A stretch of 64,000 nt of DNA from Bradyrhizobium sp. in8p8 (GCF_000426845.1 NZ_AUGD01000006.1:124001-188000); one strand, 5' to 3'; shown: positions 8,639 to 18,968, numbered from the stretch's first letter. A program made the numbers and translations. The notes: generated by a model from the letters alone, not told the origin.

Positions 8639-10768
8639 TCAGAGCAGCCCTGCCCCGCGCGCCCATCTGTACTTGGCGCCCAACACCTCGACCGGGAGCT
8701 CGGTCGAATAGGCATAGGCCGGGATGCCGTTCTGGTAGAGATATTCGGCGGCTTCCTCGACCTCGACGTCGCCGGCGAGCGAGGCAACCATCGGCTTCAC
8801 GAAGCCCTTGGCCTCCATCTCCTTCTTCACCTCAACCATATTGCGGGCGAACACCATCGGCGGGGTGACGATGGTGTGCCAATAGCCGAGGATCAGCGCG
8901 TGGATGCGCTCGTCCGACAGGCCGAGCTTCACCGTATTGACGTAGGTGATCGGCGGCTCGCCGCCGGTGATGTCCACAGGATTTCCGGCCGCACCAAACG
9001 GCGGGATGAACTTGCGGAAGGCAGCATCGAGATCCGGTGGCATCGACATCAGCGACAGACCGTTGTCGACACAGGAGTCCGACAGCAGCACGCCCGAGCC
9101 GCCGGCCCCCGTGATGATCAGCACGTTCTCCCCCTTCGGCGTCGGCAGCACTGGCACGCCGCGGGCGAATTCGAGCAGCTGACGCAAGCTCCGCGCGCGG
9201 ATCACGCCGGACTGCTTGAACACGTCTTCATAGATGCGGTCGTTGCCAGCAAGCGCCCCGGTGTGCGAGGAGGCCGCCTTCGCCCCCGCAGACGTGCGGC
9301 CGGCCTTCAGCACGACCACTGGCTTCTTCTTGGATACCCGTTTTGCCGCTTCAGCAAAGGCGCGTCCGTCCTTGAGGTCTTCGCAGTGCTGCGCGATCAG
9401 GTTGGTGTTCGGATCCTGCTCGAAGAACGCGAGCAGATCGTCCTCGTCGATGTCGGACTTGTTGCCCAGGCCGACGATTGCCGAGACGCCCATTTTCGCC
9501 GAGCGCGAGAAGCCGATGATGGCCATGCCGATGCCGCCCGACTGCGACGACAGTGCCGCGTGGCCTTTCACATCGTAAGCCGTGCAGAAGGTCGCGCAGA
9601 GATTGGCCGGCGTATAATAGAAGCCGTAGATGTTCGGCCCCATCAGGCGGATGTCGTACTTCTTGCCGACCTCGACGATCTCGGCCTGCAGCTCCGGCGC
9701 ACCGGCTTCGGCGAAGCCCGACGGAATCAGCACTGCGCCCGGAATTTTCTTCTCTCCGCATTCGGTGAGCGCCGCGGCGACGAACTTCGCGGGAATCGCG
9801 AACACCGCGACGTCGATCACACCTGGCACGTCCTTGACGCTCTTGTAGGCCTTATAGCCGAGGATCTCGGCGGCCTTCGGATGAATAGGATAGATGTCGC
9901 CCTTGTAACCGCCGTTGATCAGGTTCTTCATCACGGAGTTGCCGATCTTGCCGTCTTCGGCCGAGGCGCCGACCACGGCGACCGCTTTCGGCTGCATGAT
10001 GCGGTTCATGGCCGCGACGATCTCTTCGGTCGGGCGCGGCTTGGGCTTGGGTACATAGGCGAAGTCGACGACGATACGGACGTCGGCGGCCGTCGCATCC
10101 TTCGGCGTTGCGAACACGGGGTTGAGATCGAGTTCTACGATCTCAGGGAAATCGGTGACGAGTTGCGAAACCTTGACGATGACGTCAGCGAGGGCGTTGC
10201 GGTTCACCGGCTCGCCGCCGCGCACGCCCTTCAGAATCTCATGTGCCTGGATGCCGTCGAGCATCGAGAGCGCGTCTTCCCTGGTTGCTGGCGCGAGGCG
10301 GAAGGTGATGTCCTTGAGGACTTCGACCAGGACGCCGCCAAGGCCGAACGCCACCAGCTTGCCGAACGAGGCGTCGGTGATCGAGCCGACGATCACTTCG
10401 GTGCCGCCGGCCAGCATCTGCTGCACCTGAACGCCTTCGATCTTGGCGTCGGACTTGTATTTCTTGGCGTTGGAAAGAATGGTCTCGTAGGCCTTCTCGG
10501 CTTCTTCAGTTGTCTTGAGGCCGACGATCACGCCACCGGCCTCGGTCTTGTGGAGAATGTCCGGCGAGACGATCTTCATCACGACCGGGAAGCCCATCGA
10601 CGAGGCCATCTTCCCAGCCTCGCCGGCCGATTTCGCCACGCCCTCTTTCGGCACCGGAATGCCGTAGGCGTCGCAGACCAGCTTGCCTTCCGGCGCCGTC
10701 AGGCTGGTGCGGTTGTCCGCCTTGACCTGGTCAAGCACCTTGCGGACGGCATCTTTGGAATTGGACAT
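8639..10768 (-). CDS. Acyl-CoA synthetase (NDP-forming), ATP-grasp domain first
   Basis: A 709-residue fused NDP-forming acyl-CoA synthetase. The order is permuted relative to the common form: an ATP-grasp domain comes first (about residues 15-230, with FPVVMKIVSPDILHKTEAGG), then the CoA-binding Rossmann domain (VGASAEDGKIGNSVMKNL near 255), then the succinyl-CoA-ligase-like domains with the phosphohistidine-type motif ASSHTGALAG near residue 500. The ATG at 10768 has GGGAGA upstream; a 31-residue extension is not family-like. It is divergent from the GntR gene next to oxc and frc, and two copies of the shared dyad lie in between. An oxalate or formate:CoA ligase role that primes the oxalyl-CoA cycle is a reasonable inference; the substrate is unproven. 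Confidence 0.88.
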   Translation of the reverse strand: MSNSKDAVRKVLDQVKADNRTSLTAPEGKLVCDAYGIPVPKEGVAKSAGEAGKMASSMGFPVVMKIVSPDILHKTEAGGVIVGLKTTEEAEKAYETILSNAKKYKSDAKIEGVQVQQMLAGGTEVIVGSITDASFGKLVAFGLGGVLVEVLKDITFRLAPATREDALSMLDGIQAHEILKGVRGGEPVNRNALADVIVKVSQLVTDFPEIVELDLNPVFATPKDATAADVRIVVDFAYVPKPKPRPTEEIVAAMNRIMQPKAVAVVGASAEDGKIGNSVMKNLINGGYKGDIYPIHPKAAEILGYKAYKSVKDVPGVIDVAVFAIPAKFVAAALTECGEKKIPGAVLIPSGFAEAGAPELQAEIVEVGKKYDIRLMGPNIYGFYYTPANLCATFCTAYDVKGHAALSSQSGGIGMAIIGFSRSAKMGVSAIVGLGNKSDIDEDDLLAFFEQDPNTNLIAQHCEDLKDGRAFAEAAKRVSKKKPVVVLKAGRTSAGAKAASSHTGALAGNDRIYEDVFKQSGVIRARSLRQLLEFARGVPVLPTPKGENVLIITGAGGSGVLLSDSCVDNGLSLMSMPPDLDAAFRKFIPPFGAAGNPVDITGGEPPITYVNTVKLGLSDERIHALILGYWHTIVTPPMVFARNMVEVKKEMEAKGFVKPMVASLAGDVEVEEAAEYLYQNGIPAYAYSTELPVEVLGAKYRWARGAGLL

Positions 10769-10926
10769 GTGGCGTCTCCCTGGACCTGAGTTCGTTCTTT
10801 TCAAAGCGCGCGCGTGGTGCGGCTGCCTGTGATGCTTGCCATTTGCCGCGCTCTGTTCCATGCGGCGGAACGGAGTGGCATAAGCCCAAGACTACTCCGC
10901 CGGCTTGGATCAAAAATGGCTGGCGA

Positions 10927-10943
10927 TGGCATTTGGTATGCCA
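10927..10943. promoter_or_regulatory. Putative GntR/FCD operator, site 1
   Basis: TGGCATTTGGTATGCCA: six-base perfect inverted arms around five bases. It lies 158 bases before the synthetase start and is nearly identical to site 2. It belongs to a six-member set with consensus TGGCAT-N5-ATRCCA. Confidence 0.75.
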
Positions 10944-11007
10944 GAAGCCAACTTGTCAAGGCGATGCTTCTCTTGGAACGCCGCAAAAAATCGCCAGCTT
11001 GACATTC

Positions 11008-11024
11008 TGGCATGTGGTATGCCA
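11008..11024. promoter_or_regulatory. Putative GntR/FCD operator, site 2
   Basis: TGGCATGTGGTATGCCA, with perfect six-base arms. It starts three bases after a TTGACA hexamer and ends 56 bases before the GTG start of the GntR gene. This position would let a bound repressor block the promoter of its own gene and of oxc-frc if they are read together. Confidence 0.78.
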
Positions 11025-11080
11025 AAAACTTTCCCATAGATATTCCTGTAAAAGACGACTCCCACTGGAGGAGATTCGTC

Positions 11081-11812
11081 GTGTCACTACGGAAACCAAC
11101 CAAGGCATTGCCGAACATGGCCGAGGCAGACATCGCAATCGTTCGTATTGCCCCGGAGAGCAGCTTCAAGAACAAGGCGTACGACGCGTTGAAGGAAGCC
11201 ATCCTCAAGATGGACATCTATTCGACGCCCGAGCCGGTCATGCTCGACGAGCGCGCGTTGTCCGAACGGCTCGGCGTCAGCCGCACCCCGATCCGCGAAG
11301 CGATCGCGATGCTCGAGCAGGACGGTTTCGTGAAGACGGTTCCGCGCCGCGGCATCATGGTGGTGCGCAGGACCAAGAGCGAGATCGTCGACATGATCCG
11401 CGCCTGGGCGGCGCTGGAGAGCATGGCCGCGCGCCTGATCACCACCACCGCGCGCAAGAAGGACATCACGGCGCTGCGCGACTTCTTCAAGGATTTCGGC
11501 AAGGACCGCCTGCCCGAGGATCACGTCGAGGAATATTCGCGCGCCAACATCGCATTCCACCAGGCGCTGATCTCGCTGTCGGAATCCCCCGTGCTGGTCG
11601 ATCTCACCAACGACCTCCTGCTGCACGTGCGCGGCTATCGGCAGCTCACCATCGGACGCAAGGACCGCACCGCGACGTCGCTGCCCGAGCATCTCGGCAT
11701 CATCGAAGCGCTGGAAGCGCGCGACACCGAGCTCGCCGAGAAGCGCGCCCGCGATCACACCCTCGGGCTTGCCGCTTACGTCGAAGCGCACGGCCAGGAA
11801 CTGTTCACTTAG
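11081..11812 (+). CDS. GntR family regulator, FCD (FadR-type) subgroup
   Basis: A 243-residue transcription factor. The winged helix-turn-helix is at about residues 35-90, with LDERALSERLGVSRTPIREA as the recognition region, followed by an all-helical FCD ligand domain in which the metal/ligand-binding histidines are suggested by IAFHQALISL and LPEHLGIIEAL. The GTG start at 11081 has GGAGGAG seven bases upstream; a longer frame from 11012 would overlap the operator, and an ATG at 11117 has no such site. It stands directly before oxc and frc and between two dyads of the expected FCD type. It probably represses the oxalate genes until oxalate or an oxalyl/formyl derivative is sensed; the effector is inference. 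Confidence 0.9.
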   Translation: MSLRKPTKALPNMAEADIAIVRIAPESSFKNKAYDALKEAILKMDIYSTPEPVMLDERALSERLGVSRTPIREAIAMLEQDGFVKTVPRRGIMVVRRTKSEIVDMIRAWAALESMAARLITTTARKKDITALRDFFKDFGKDRLPEDHVEEYSRANIAFHQALISLSESPVLVDLTNDLLLHVRGYRQLTIGRKDRTATSLPEHLGIIEALEARDTELAEKRARDHTLGLAAYVEAHGQELFT

Positions 11813-11886
11813 TTTTTTTGCTAGCAGACGCTCACCAGAAGGGCGAACCACTCGCCCCATGACTTGAGACCAGGGAGACAAAGCCC

Positions 11887-13620
11887 ATGCTGAATACCGC
11901 GACCAAGTCCGAGGCACCGGGCACCGAGCAGGAACTGACGGATGGCTTCCATCTCGTCATCGACGCGCTCAAGCTGAACGGCATCAACACCATTTATAAT
12001 GTGCCGGGCATCCCGATCACGGATTTGGGCCGTATGGCGCAGGCCGCCGGTATTCGCGTGATCTCCTTCCGCCACGAGCAGAACGCCGGCTACGCAGCAG
12101 GCATCGCCGGCTATCTCACCAAGAAGCCCGGCGTCTGTCTCACCGTCTCGGCCCCCGGCTTCCTCAACGGCCTTACCGCGCTCGCGCACGCCACCACCAA
12201 CTGCTACCCGATGATCCTGGTCTCCGGCTCCTCCGAGCGCGAGATCGTCGACCTCCAGCAGGGTGACTACGAGGAAATGGACCAGCTCGCGATCGCAAAG
12301 CCGCTGTGCAAGGCGGCCTATCGCGTGCTGCACGCCCAGGACATCGGCATCGGCTTTGCCCGCGCCATCCGCGCCGCGGTCTCGGGCCGTCCGGGCGGCG
12401 TCTATCTCGACCTGCCGGCAAAGCTGTTCGGCCAGGTCATGAACGCAGAGGCCGGCCAGAAATCGCTGGTCAAGGTCATCGATGCTGCGCCCGCGCAGAT
12501 CCCCTCGCCCGCTTCGGTCAAGCGCGCGCTCGACGTGCTCAGGAGCGCCAAGCGTCCGCTCATCATCCTCGGCAAGGGCGCGGCCTACGCGCAGGCGGAT
12601 GAAGAGATCAAAAGCTTCGTCGAGAAGAGCGGCGTGCCGTTCCTGCCCATGAGCATGGCCAAGGGCCTGCTGCCCGATACCCATCCGCAATGCGCCGGCG
12701 CCGCGCGCTCGACCGTGCTGAAGGATTCCGACGTCGTCATGCTGATCGGCGCGCGGTTGAACTGGCTGCTCTCGCACGGCAAGGGCAAGAGCTGGGGCGA
12801 GGCGCCCAAGAAGTTCATCCAGGTCGACATCGAGCCGAAGGAGATGGACTCCAACGTCGAGATCGTCGCGCCCGTCGTCGGCGACATCGGCTCGGTCGTC
12901 TCCGCCTTCAACCAGGCGCTTGCGTCAGGGTGGACTGCGCCGCCCGCCGAATGGACCAAGGCCATTTCGGCCAAGCGCGAAGAGAACGTCGCCAAGATGG
13001 CGCCGAAGCTCATGAACAACAAATCGCCGATGGACTATCACGGCGCGCTCGGCGTGCTGAAGAACGTCATCAAGGAGTACCCCGAAGCGATCCTCGTCAA
13101 CGAGGGCGCCAACACGCTCGACCTCGCCCGCGGCGTCATCGACATGTACCGCCCGCGCAAGCGCCTCGACGTCGGCACCTGGGGCGTGATGGGCATCGGC
13201 ATGGGCCAGGCGATCGCGGCCGCGCTCGAGACCGGTCATCCCGTGCTCGCGGTGGAAGGCGATTCCGCCTTCGGCTTCTCCGGCATGGAGATCGAGACCA
13301 TCTGCCGCTACAACCTGCCGATCTGCGTCGTCATCTTCAACAATGACGGCATCTATCGCGGCACCGACGTCAACAGCGCCAACGCCGACCCCGCGACGAC
13401 GGTGTTCGTCAAGGGCGCGCGCTACGACAAGATGATGGAAGCTTTCGGCGGCGTCGGCGTGAATGCGACCTCGCCGGACGAGCTGAAACGCGCCGTGAAC
13501 GAGGCCATGAAGTCCGGCAAGCCGACGCTCATCAACGCGGTGATCGATCCCGCCGCCGGCTCGGAGAGCGGCCGCATCGGCAACCTCAACCCGCAGAGCG
13601 TTCTGCAGAAGAAGAAGTAA
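11887..13620 (+). CDS. oxc: Oxalyl-CoA decarboxylase
   Basis: A 577-residue TPP enzyme that converts oxalyl-CoA to formyl-CoA and CO2 in the cytoplasm. The catalytic glutamate of the N-terminal domain is in [13 protein letters not shown] (Glu64), and the ThDP/Mg motif begins with [16 protein letters not shown] at about residue 457 and ends in [10 protein letters not shown]. Length and the [15 protein letters not shown] opening match the Oxalobacter/Methylobacterium Oxc family rather than acetolactate synthases. GGGAGAC precedes the ATG. The gene is followed after 61 bases by frc, which recycles CoA from formyl-CoA to oxalate. Together they make a full oxalate catabolic step. Confidence 0.97.
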   Translation: MLNTATKSEAPGTEQELTDGFHLVIDALKLNGINTIYNVPGIPITDLGRMAQAAGIRVISFRHEQNAGYAAGIAGYLTKKPGVCLTVSAPGFLNGLTALAHATTNCYPMILVSGSSEREIVDLQQGDYEEMDQLAIAKPLCKAAYRVLHAQDIGIGFARAIRAAVSGRPGGVYLDLPAKLFGQVMNAEAGQKSLVKVIDAAPAQIPSPASVKRALDVLRSAKRPLIILGKGAAYAQADEEIKSFVEKSGVPFLPMSMAKGLLPDTHPQCAGAARSTVLKDSDVVMLIGARLNWLLSHGKGKSWGEAPKKFIQVDIEPKEMDSNVEIVAPVVGDIGSVVSAFNQALASGWTAPPAEWTKAISAKREENVAKMAPKLMNNKSPMDYHGALGVLKNVIKEYPEAILVNEGANTLDLARGVIDMYRPRKRLDVGTWGVMGIGMGQAIAAALETGHPVLAVEGDSAFGFSGMEIETICRYNLPICVVIFNNDGIYRGTDVNSANADPATTVFVKGARYDKMMEAFGGVGVNATSPDELKRAVNEAMKSGKPTLINAVIDPAAGSESGRIGNLNPQSVLQKKK

Positions 13621-13681
13621 CTCCACCCCGCAACCCTTTTCCCTGCCGGGTGCAGGGGCAGACAGAGTACGGAGCAACACG

Positions 13682-14959
13682 ATGACCAAAGCGCTCGAGG
13701 GCGTTCGCATTCTCGACTTCACCCACGTCCAGTCCGGGCCGACCTGCACGCAGTTGCTCGCATGGTTCGGCGCCGACGTGATCAAGGTGGAACGCCCCGG
13801 CGTGGGCGATATCACGCGCGGCCAACTGCAGGACATCCCGAACGTGGACAGCCTGTATTTCACCATGCTCAACCACAACAAGCGTTCGATCACGCTCGAC
13901 ACCAAGAACCCGAAGGGCAAGGAGGTCCTCACCGAGCTGATCAAGAAGTGCGACGTGCTGGTCGAGAATTTCGGCCCCGGCGTGCTCGACCGCATGGGCT
14001 TCCCCTGGGAGAAGATCCAGGAGATCAACCCGAAGATGATCGTCGCCTCGATCAAGGGCTTTGGCCCCGGACCGTACGAAGACTGCAAGGTCTATGAGAA
14101 CGTCGCCCAGTGCACCGGCGGCGCCGCCTCGACCACAGGATTCCGCGACGGCGTGCCGCTCGTCACCGGCGCACAGATCGGCGATTCCGGCACCGGCCTG
14201 CATCTGGCGCTCGGCATCGTCACCGCGCTCTTCCAGCGCACCCACACCGGCAAGGGCCAGCGCGTCACCGCGGCGATGCAGGACGGCGTGCTCAACCTCT
14301 GCCGCGTCAAGCTGCGCGACCAGCAGCGTCTCGCCCATGGCCCGCTCAAGGAATACAGCCAATTCGGTGAAGGCGTGCCGTTCGGCGATGCCGTGCCGCG
14401 CGCCGGCAACGATTCCGGCGGCGGCCAGCCCGGCCGCATCCTGAAGTGCAAGGGCTGGGAAACCGATCCCAACGCCTACATCTACTTCATCACCCAGGCT
14501 CCGGTCTGGGAGAAGATCTGCGACGTGATCGGCGAGCCCTCGTGGAAGACCGATCCGAACTACGCCAAGCCGGCGGCGCGGCTGCCGCGCCTCAACGAGA
14601 TCTTCGCCCGCATCGAGCAGTGGACGATGACCAAGACCAAGTTCGAGGCGATGGAGATCCTCAACAAGGACGACATCCCCTGCGGCCCGATCCTGTCGAT
14701 GAAGGAGATCGCCGAAGACCAGTCGCTGCGCGCGACCGGCACGGTCGTCGAGGTCGACCATCCCACCCGTGGCAAGTACATCTCGGTCGGCAACCCGATC
14801 AAGCTGTCGGATAGCCCGAGCGACGTGCAGCGCTCGCCCCTGCTCGGCGAGCACACCGACGAGATCCTGCGCTCCGTGCTCGGCTTCTCCGACCACCAGG
14901 TCGCCGAGATCCACAAGTCCGGCGCCCTCGACCCGCCGCAGAAGCAGGCGGCGGAGTAA
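13682..14959 (+). CDS. frc: Formyl-CoA:oxalate CoA-transferase
   Basis: A 425-residue class III CoA-transferase that moves CoA from formyl-CoA to oxalate, giving formate and oxalyl-CoA for Oxc. The catalytic aspartate lies in [15 protein letters not shown] (Asp168, equivalent to Asp169 in the Oxalobacter enzyme), and the flexible glycine loop is present as DSGGGQPG. The length is that of genuine Frc and the neighbour is oxc, which separates it from CaiB-like relatives. GGAGC precedes the ATG. A strong terminator follows, marking the end of the GntR-oxc-frc unit. Confidence 0.97.
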   Translation: MTKALEGVRILDFTHVQSGPTCTQLLAWFGADVIKVERPGVGDITRGQLQDIPNVDSLYFTMLNHNKRSITLDTKNPKGKEVLTELIKKCDVLVENFGPGVLDRMGFPWEKIQEINPKMIVASIKGFGPGPYEDCKVYENVAQCTGGAASTTGFRDGVPLVTGAQIGDSGTGLHLALGIVTALFQRTHTGKGQRVTAAMQDGVLNLCRVKLRDQQRLAHGPLKEYSQFGEGVPFGDAVPRAGNDSGGGQPGRILKCKGWETDPNAYIYFITQAPVWEKICDVIGEPSWKTDPNYAKPAARLPRLNEIFARIEQWTMTKTKFEAMEILNKDDIPCGPILSMKEIAEDQSLRATGTVVEVDHPTRGKYISVGNPIKLSDSPSDVQRSPLLGEHTDEILRSVLGFSDHQVAEIHKSGALDPPQKQAAE

Positions 14960-14981
14960 GCGGGCCGCCATGAGCCAGACG

Positions 14982-15011
14982 AAAGGGCCGCCCGAAGGGG
15001 CGGCCCTTTTT
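14982..15011 (+). terminator. Rho-independent terminator after frc
   Basis: A 12-bp stem (AAAGGGCCGCCC with GGGCGGCCCTTT) and a four-base loop are followed by a T-run, 22 bases past the frc stop. Confidence 0.92.
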
Positions 15012-15736
15012 GCTAGGGAACGCCGAGCATGACAGGCGCCAATTCAAAGAGCCGAAAAACAACCCCATGCACAGTAGCCATCCCATTGGCACGCAACGAT
15101 ATTTCTGATTCGACGAAAAAATCCTGACCCGTCGGGCAAAACAGGGGTATTGTGCCATCGTGGATGTTGTGCCGGGAGCGGAGCGCTCGCTGTTGCCACA
15201 TCGGAACGGATCCCCGAACACACCGTCGACGGAAGCGGACGCGCCGGATTGGCCTCCGGCTAATCGAGCCCCTCAGCGATCTCCCGCAGCCCGTTGCTCG
15301 CGAAAACACTTCACCACCGTCGCATTGAACTCGCGATGAACCATGAACTGGTCCCGGTTGTCTGAACAAAAATTCCGCGTCGATAAGTGAAGTCTCAGCC
15401 AGGGCTAGGCCGCCGCGCGGAGCAGAGGAAGATCAAAAGTAGGCTTCTTGATCGGGGGTACGGTCGTCAAGACTCGAGTGAGGTCGTTGTCCGTTGTACT
15501 ACGAGGTTTAAGAAGGCGTACAGATGGCGAAGGCGATCAGGGATCTCGCCGACAACTTGGACAAGCGCTTCGGTGCGCTGATGGCCGACGGCCGCCGCAG
15601 CGCCGGGAGCAGTAGGACTCGGCGCACACCGTCGATTGCGAGTTTGCAGGTGCCAGCTCAACATCGAGCGCCGAGGCGACGGCTGCACAAGAAAGACCGG
15701 AGCCTCGCTGCACCCCGACAGGCGTGTCGGTCGCGC
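15012..15736. other. Gene-poor stretch with IS debris
   Basis: About 725 bases between the frc terminator and the TRAP permease stop. It holds the degraded IS end described separately. A short plus-strand frame beginning ATGGCGAAGGCG at 15524 has no recognisable homolog and soon becomes arginine-rich, so it is not called. The rest looks like decayed sequence. Confidence 0.5.
15412..15498 (-). mobile_element. IS3-type transposase 3' end, degraded copy A
   Basis: This segment is a near-repeat, in the same orientation, of the transposase 3' end found near 19260-19338. Both share GAGGAAGATCAAA, then GGGTACGGTCGTCAAGACTC and GAGGTCGTTGTCCGTTGTA. Copy A carries extra bases that destroy the frame. 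The two remnants flank the TRAP/TAXI genes. Confidence 0.75.
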
Positions 15737-17686
15737 CTATGTCCCTGGCACCGTGCGCCAGCCTGAAACGAGCCTGGTTAGCACGAGCGCCCCGACGCAG
15801 ATCGCAAAGCCGATGAGATCGGTCATTCCCTCGGGCACCAGCATCAATAATCCGCCAGCCCCGACGATTATCCGCGACCAAACGGGCAGCCGCCCGGCCC
15901 AGTAGAAGTATCCCTCGAACGACGCTGCGAGGAGAACGACGGCTGCGACGGCCGTGGTCGCCACCTGGAGAATCTCCATCAACTCGCCCTTGAGGATGAG
16001 CGCCGGCTGCAACACGAAGAGCACCGGCAGCAGGAACAGGAGACACCCGATCCGGATGGCGCGCAGTCCGACCTGGATCGCGTCAGCCTTGGCGATCGAC
16101 GCGGCGGCGATCGCTGCCAGGGCTACCGGCGGCGTGATGAAAGACACAAGTCCCCAGTAGAATACATAGAGATGTACGGCCATAGGATCGAGGCCGGTCG
16201 TGATCAGCGCGGGCGCGAGCACGATGGCGAGGAAGATGTAGCAGGCGGAGGCCGTCATGCCCATGCCGAGGATGAAGCTCGTGAGAGCGCCGGTAGCAAG
16301 CAGCAGCACGATATTGTTGCCGGCGTACTGCACGAGTTCGCGCGAGAACGAGTTGGCGACACCGGTGATCGACAATGCGCCGATGATCAAACCTATGCCG
16401 GCAATCAGTCCGACGATCTGCGCGACGGTCTGGCCGACATCGACGACAAGCCCGGCGAAGTAGCGGGGCGTGAAGCCCAGCGCGGGTGCTCGAAAGATCG
16501 CGATCAGCACCAGGAAGAGCGAAACCCAGAAGGGCGCCTCGCCCTCAAGACGCCAGACGAGCAACAGCAGGGTGAGCGCAACCAGCGCGCCAATGTAGTA
16601 CCAGCCGCCGATCAAAGTACGCGTGAGGGGCGGCACGTCGTCGGCACCGGTTCCACGCAGCCCGTTGCGCGCCGCGTAGAAGTCCGTTTGCATGAACAGT
16701 GCGAAGAAATACAGCACCGCCGGCAGGAATGCGGCGACGACGACATCGGCGTAGGGCACGTTCAGGAAGTTGGCCATGATGAAGGCCGCCGCTCCCATGA
16801 CAGGCGGCATCAGCGCGCCACCCGTCGACGCGCAGGCTTCGACGGCGCCGGCATAGGCCGCCGGGTAGCCGCAGCGCTTCATGGTGGGAATAGTGAGCGT
16901 GCCCGTGGTGAGCACGTTCGACGTTGGGCTGCCGGACAGCATCCCGAAGAATCCCGATGAGATGATTGCCACTTTGGCAGGACCGCCGCGCGCCGTCCCC
17001 AGAAGGGCGGACGCAAAGTCCATGAAGAAGGCGCCGCCGCCGGTCGACGCCAGGACCACACCGAACACGAGGAAGCCGATCAGCGTGTCCGCAACGACCT
17101 GCATCGGAATGCCGATCAGGCTCTCGAGGCCATAGACGTGTTCGCTGAGGGTCTGGCCGAGATCGAGTTGCACGCCCCAGAGAAAGCCGGGCATGTGGCC
17201 CGCATAGAGCGGGAACGACGCAAAGATGAGACAGAAGACGAAGAGAATGGTCTCGCCCGTGCGCCGGAGCCCTTCGAGGACCAGAGCAGTGACAACGCCC
17301 GCCACGATCTGCGCTTCGAGTGGCCCAGTCGTGTTCCAGCCCGCGTCGATGACGTATTGCGCCCGCGAGGCAATCCAGATGGTCAGGCCCAGCAGGGCAG
17401 CACCGCAAATCCAATCGTACCAGGGCACGGGACCGTGCCACGGCTTGCGCGCAGGAAAGGCAAGGAAGCCGATCGCACCAAAAATGCCGATGATCAGGTA
17501 GTAGTAAGCCGTGCTGATCGGCCGAAAGCCGCCGATGCCCAGATTAAAGACCTGATTGACCGAGAGCGCTAGTCCAAGCAACGTCAGGACGAACGTTGCC
17601 CAAAATGCGCGCCCCTCCAGCCGCGCCGAGCGGGCTTCGGGGTCTTCAACTATCGGTGTCGCGACCTCAGCCTGTTCGGTCGTCAT
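15737..17686 (-). CDS. TRAP transporter fused permease (DctQ-DctM fusion)
   Basis: A 649-residue membrane protein with some 16-18 hydrophobic segments, in which the small and large TRAP permease subunits are fused, as is usual for the TAXI branch. The large-subunit signature is visible in SSGFFGMLSGSPTSNVLTTG (about residues 240-259) and GALMPPVMGAAAFIMANFL, with the second repeat at LGMGMTASACYIFLAIVLAP. It works with the TAXI binding protein encoded upstream in the same direction, using an ion gradient for uptake of an unknown organic solute. Remnants of one IS flank the pair, which hints at acquisition as a unit. Confidence 0.92.
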   Translation of the reverse strand: MTTEQAEVATPIVEDPEARSARLEGRAFWATFVLTLLGLALSVNQVFNLGIGGFRPISTAYYYLIIGIFGAIGFLAFPARKPWHGPVPWYDWICGAALLGLTIWIASRAQYVIDAGWNTTGPLEAQIVAGVVTALVLEGLRRTGETILFVFCLIFASFPLYAGHMPGFLWGVQLDLGQTLSEHVYGLESLIGIPMQVVADTLIGFLVFGVVLASTGGGAFFMDFASALLGTARGGPAKVAIISSGFFGMLSGSPTSNVLTTGTLTIPTMKRCGYPAAYAGAVEACASTGGALMPPVMGAAAFIMANFLNVPYADVVVAAFLPAVLYFFALFMQTDFYAARNGLRGTGADDVPPLTRTLIGGWYYIGALVALTLLLLVWRLEGEAPFWVSLFLVLIAIFRAPALGFTPRYFAGLVVDVGQTVAQIVGLIAGIGLIIGALSITGVANSFSRELVQYAGNNIVLLLATGALTSFILGMGMTASACYIFLAIVLAPALITTGLDPMAVHLYVFYWGLVSFITPPVALAAIAAASIAKADAIQVGLRAIRIGCLLFLLPVLFVLQPALILKGELMEILQVATTAVAAVVLLAASFEGYFYWAGRLPVWSRIIVGAGGLLMLVPEGMTDLIGFAICVGALVLTRLVSGWRTVPGT

Positions 17687-17807
17687 CGCATTTATCCCCT
17701 ATAGATCCGCCGTCGATCACAAACGAGGACTTCGAGTGGCGTACTGCAAAAAGAAGGACAGGCGCGTCGGCGCAATCGACCGCAACGCCTGCCTCATCGT
17801 GTCGGAG

Positions 17808-18968
17808 CTAGAGGGACTTGAGAACCTCGGCACGACGCGGCATCCAAAGCTCACGCAGCTTGGCGGCATCGGCCTCCCTTGCGGCGGGCTCCTTGGCCAT
17901 CATGTCGGCCCAAGCCTGCCGGAGCAGTGCGTGCCGCTTCACGATGCCGTCCTGCCACTTCTGGTGATCGGGAGTCCAGACGTTCTTCTCCTTGAGGAGC
18001 TTGATGGCACCCTCGTGGAAGGGCGCGTCCATCGGGTAGGCGCCGGAGTTCTTGACTTCCCAGCGCTCCATGATGGGTGAGGCGGCCTTGTAGGTGTCAT
18101 AGGTGTCGACGATCGCCTTCGTAACCGCGTAGACCTCGTCCACCTTGGCATCGCCGTAGACGGTAATCATGGGATACCTGTAGCCCATGACGGCCCGGGG
18201 ATTTTCCTTGGACACGCCCGAGCCGAACGTCTCGGTGTAGGGCGCCGCGAGCGGAATGGCGCGCTGGATCTTGCTCCACAGATCCTTGTCGGTTGCTGGA
18301 AGCTCGATCCAATCGATGCCGTAAGAACTCGCCTCAAGTTCCTTGAGCGACACGGTCGTCAGCGCCGCACCGGCGGCATCCGCACGACCCTCGATGAGCG
18401 CCTTAAGCGAAGCGCCGTAACTCGGGAACTCGACGACCTGCATATCGCTGTAAGAGATGCCACCAGCGTCGAGAATAGGCTCGATCTTCGCGTTGACGGA
18501 CGTATTCGCCTTTGCGATCGCGTACCGCTTGCCCTTGAGATCCTTCAGTGTCTTGATGCCGCTCGTCTTCGTCACGCAGATGGACAGCGAATTCACGCGA
18601 CCCAGCAGACAGCGCAGATCCTGCGGCCCCCAGTTCGGCGCGGCATACTCGTAAAGACCCTCGGCGGCGAAGAAGACCTCGGTCGCCAGCCAGCCATGTG
18701 TTACGCGACGGTCCTTCACTGGCTGGATGCGGCCGATCGATGTGCCGGAGGGCTGGAGGCGTACGCGCGTGCCATACGTCTTGCCGAGTGCATCCGCTAT
18801 GGCCGAGGCCTCCACGTAGCCGGAGGCGCCAACGTCGTAGACGCTCCAAATCATGGTCGGCGGTAGATCGGGCAGCGATTTCGTCTGCGCTGCAGCGAGG
18901 TCCGGAAGCAGTCCGGCACCCAGAACAGCACCCATCCCGCCGAGATAGGCTCTGCGATCAATCTCCAT
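17808..18968 (-). CDS. TAXI family TRAP transporter solute-binding protein
   Basis: A 386-residue periplasmic receptor of the TAXI type. The N-terminus MEIDRRAYLGGMGAVLG has a twin-arginine-like DRRAYLG motif and a hydrophobic core ending DLAAAQ, so Tat export is likely. The domain begins with WSVYDVGASGYVEASAIADAL and contains TLKDLKGKRYAIAKANTSVN and the LIEGRADAAGAAL block typical of TRAP receptors. GAGGAGG precedes the ATG at 18968; a much longer frame upstream is an artefact. The ligand is unknown; TAXI proteins bind glutamate-like or other small carboxylates in the few known cases. Confidence 0.9.
   Translation of the reverse strand: MEIDRRAYLGGMGAVLGAGLLPDLAAAQTKSLPDLPPTMIWSVYDVGASGYVEASAIADALGKTYGTRVRLQPSGTSIGRIQPVKDRRVTHGWLATEVFFAAEGLYEYAAPNWGPQDLRCLLGRVNSLSICVTKTSGIKTLKDLKGKRYAIAKANTSVNAKIEPILDAGGISYSDMQVVEFPSYGASLKALIEGRADAAGAALTTVSLKELEASSYGIDWIELPATDKDLWSKIQRAIPLAAPYTETFGSGVSKENPRAVMGYRYPMITVYGDAKVDEVYAVTKAIVDTYDTYKAASPIMERWEVKNSGAYPMDAPFHEGAIKLLKEKNVWTPDHQKWQDGIVKRHALLRQAWADMMAKEPAAREADAAKLRELWMPRRAEVLKSL

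Larger units (their letters stand above)
10769..11080. promoter_or_regulatory. Divergent control region of the oxalate cluster
   Basis: A 312-base region between the minus-strand synthetase and plus-strand GntR-oxc-frc genes. It holds two near-identical 17-bp dyads 81 bases apart. A TTGACA hexamer lies three bases before the GntR-proximal dyad, and another, on the minus strand at about 10953-10958, faces the synthetase. The layout fits autoregulation and coordinated control of both directions. Confidence 0.65.

Noticed and set aside
8876..10789. A 637-residue plus-strand reading frame
   Set aside because: It is the antisense of the acyl-CoA synthetase, rich in Arg, His and Asp, without recognisable domains.
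15524..15766. A possible 80-residue gene (MAKAIRDLADNLDKRFG...)
   Set aside because: It overlaps the TRAP permease end, turns arginine-rich after about 28 residues and has no support beyond an ATG. The first part could be a gene fragment.
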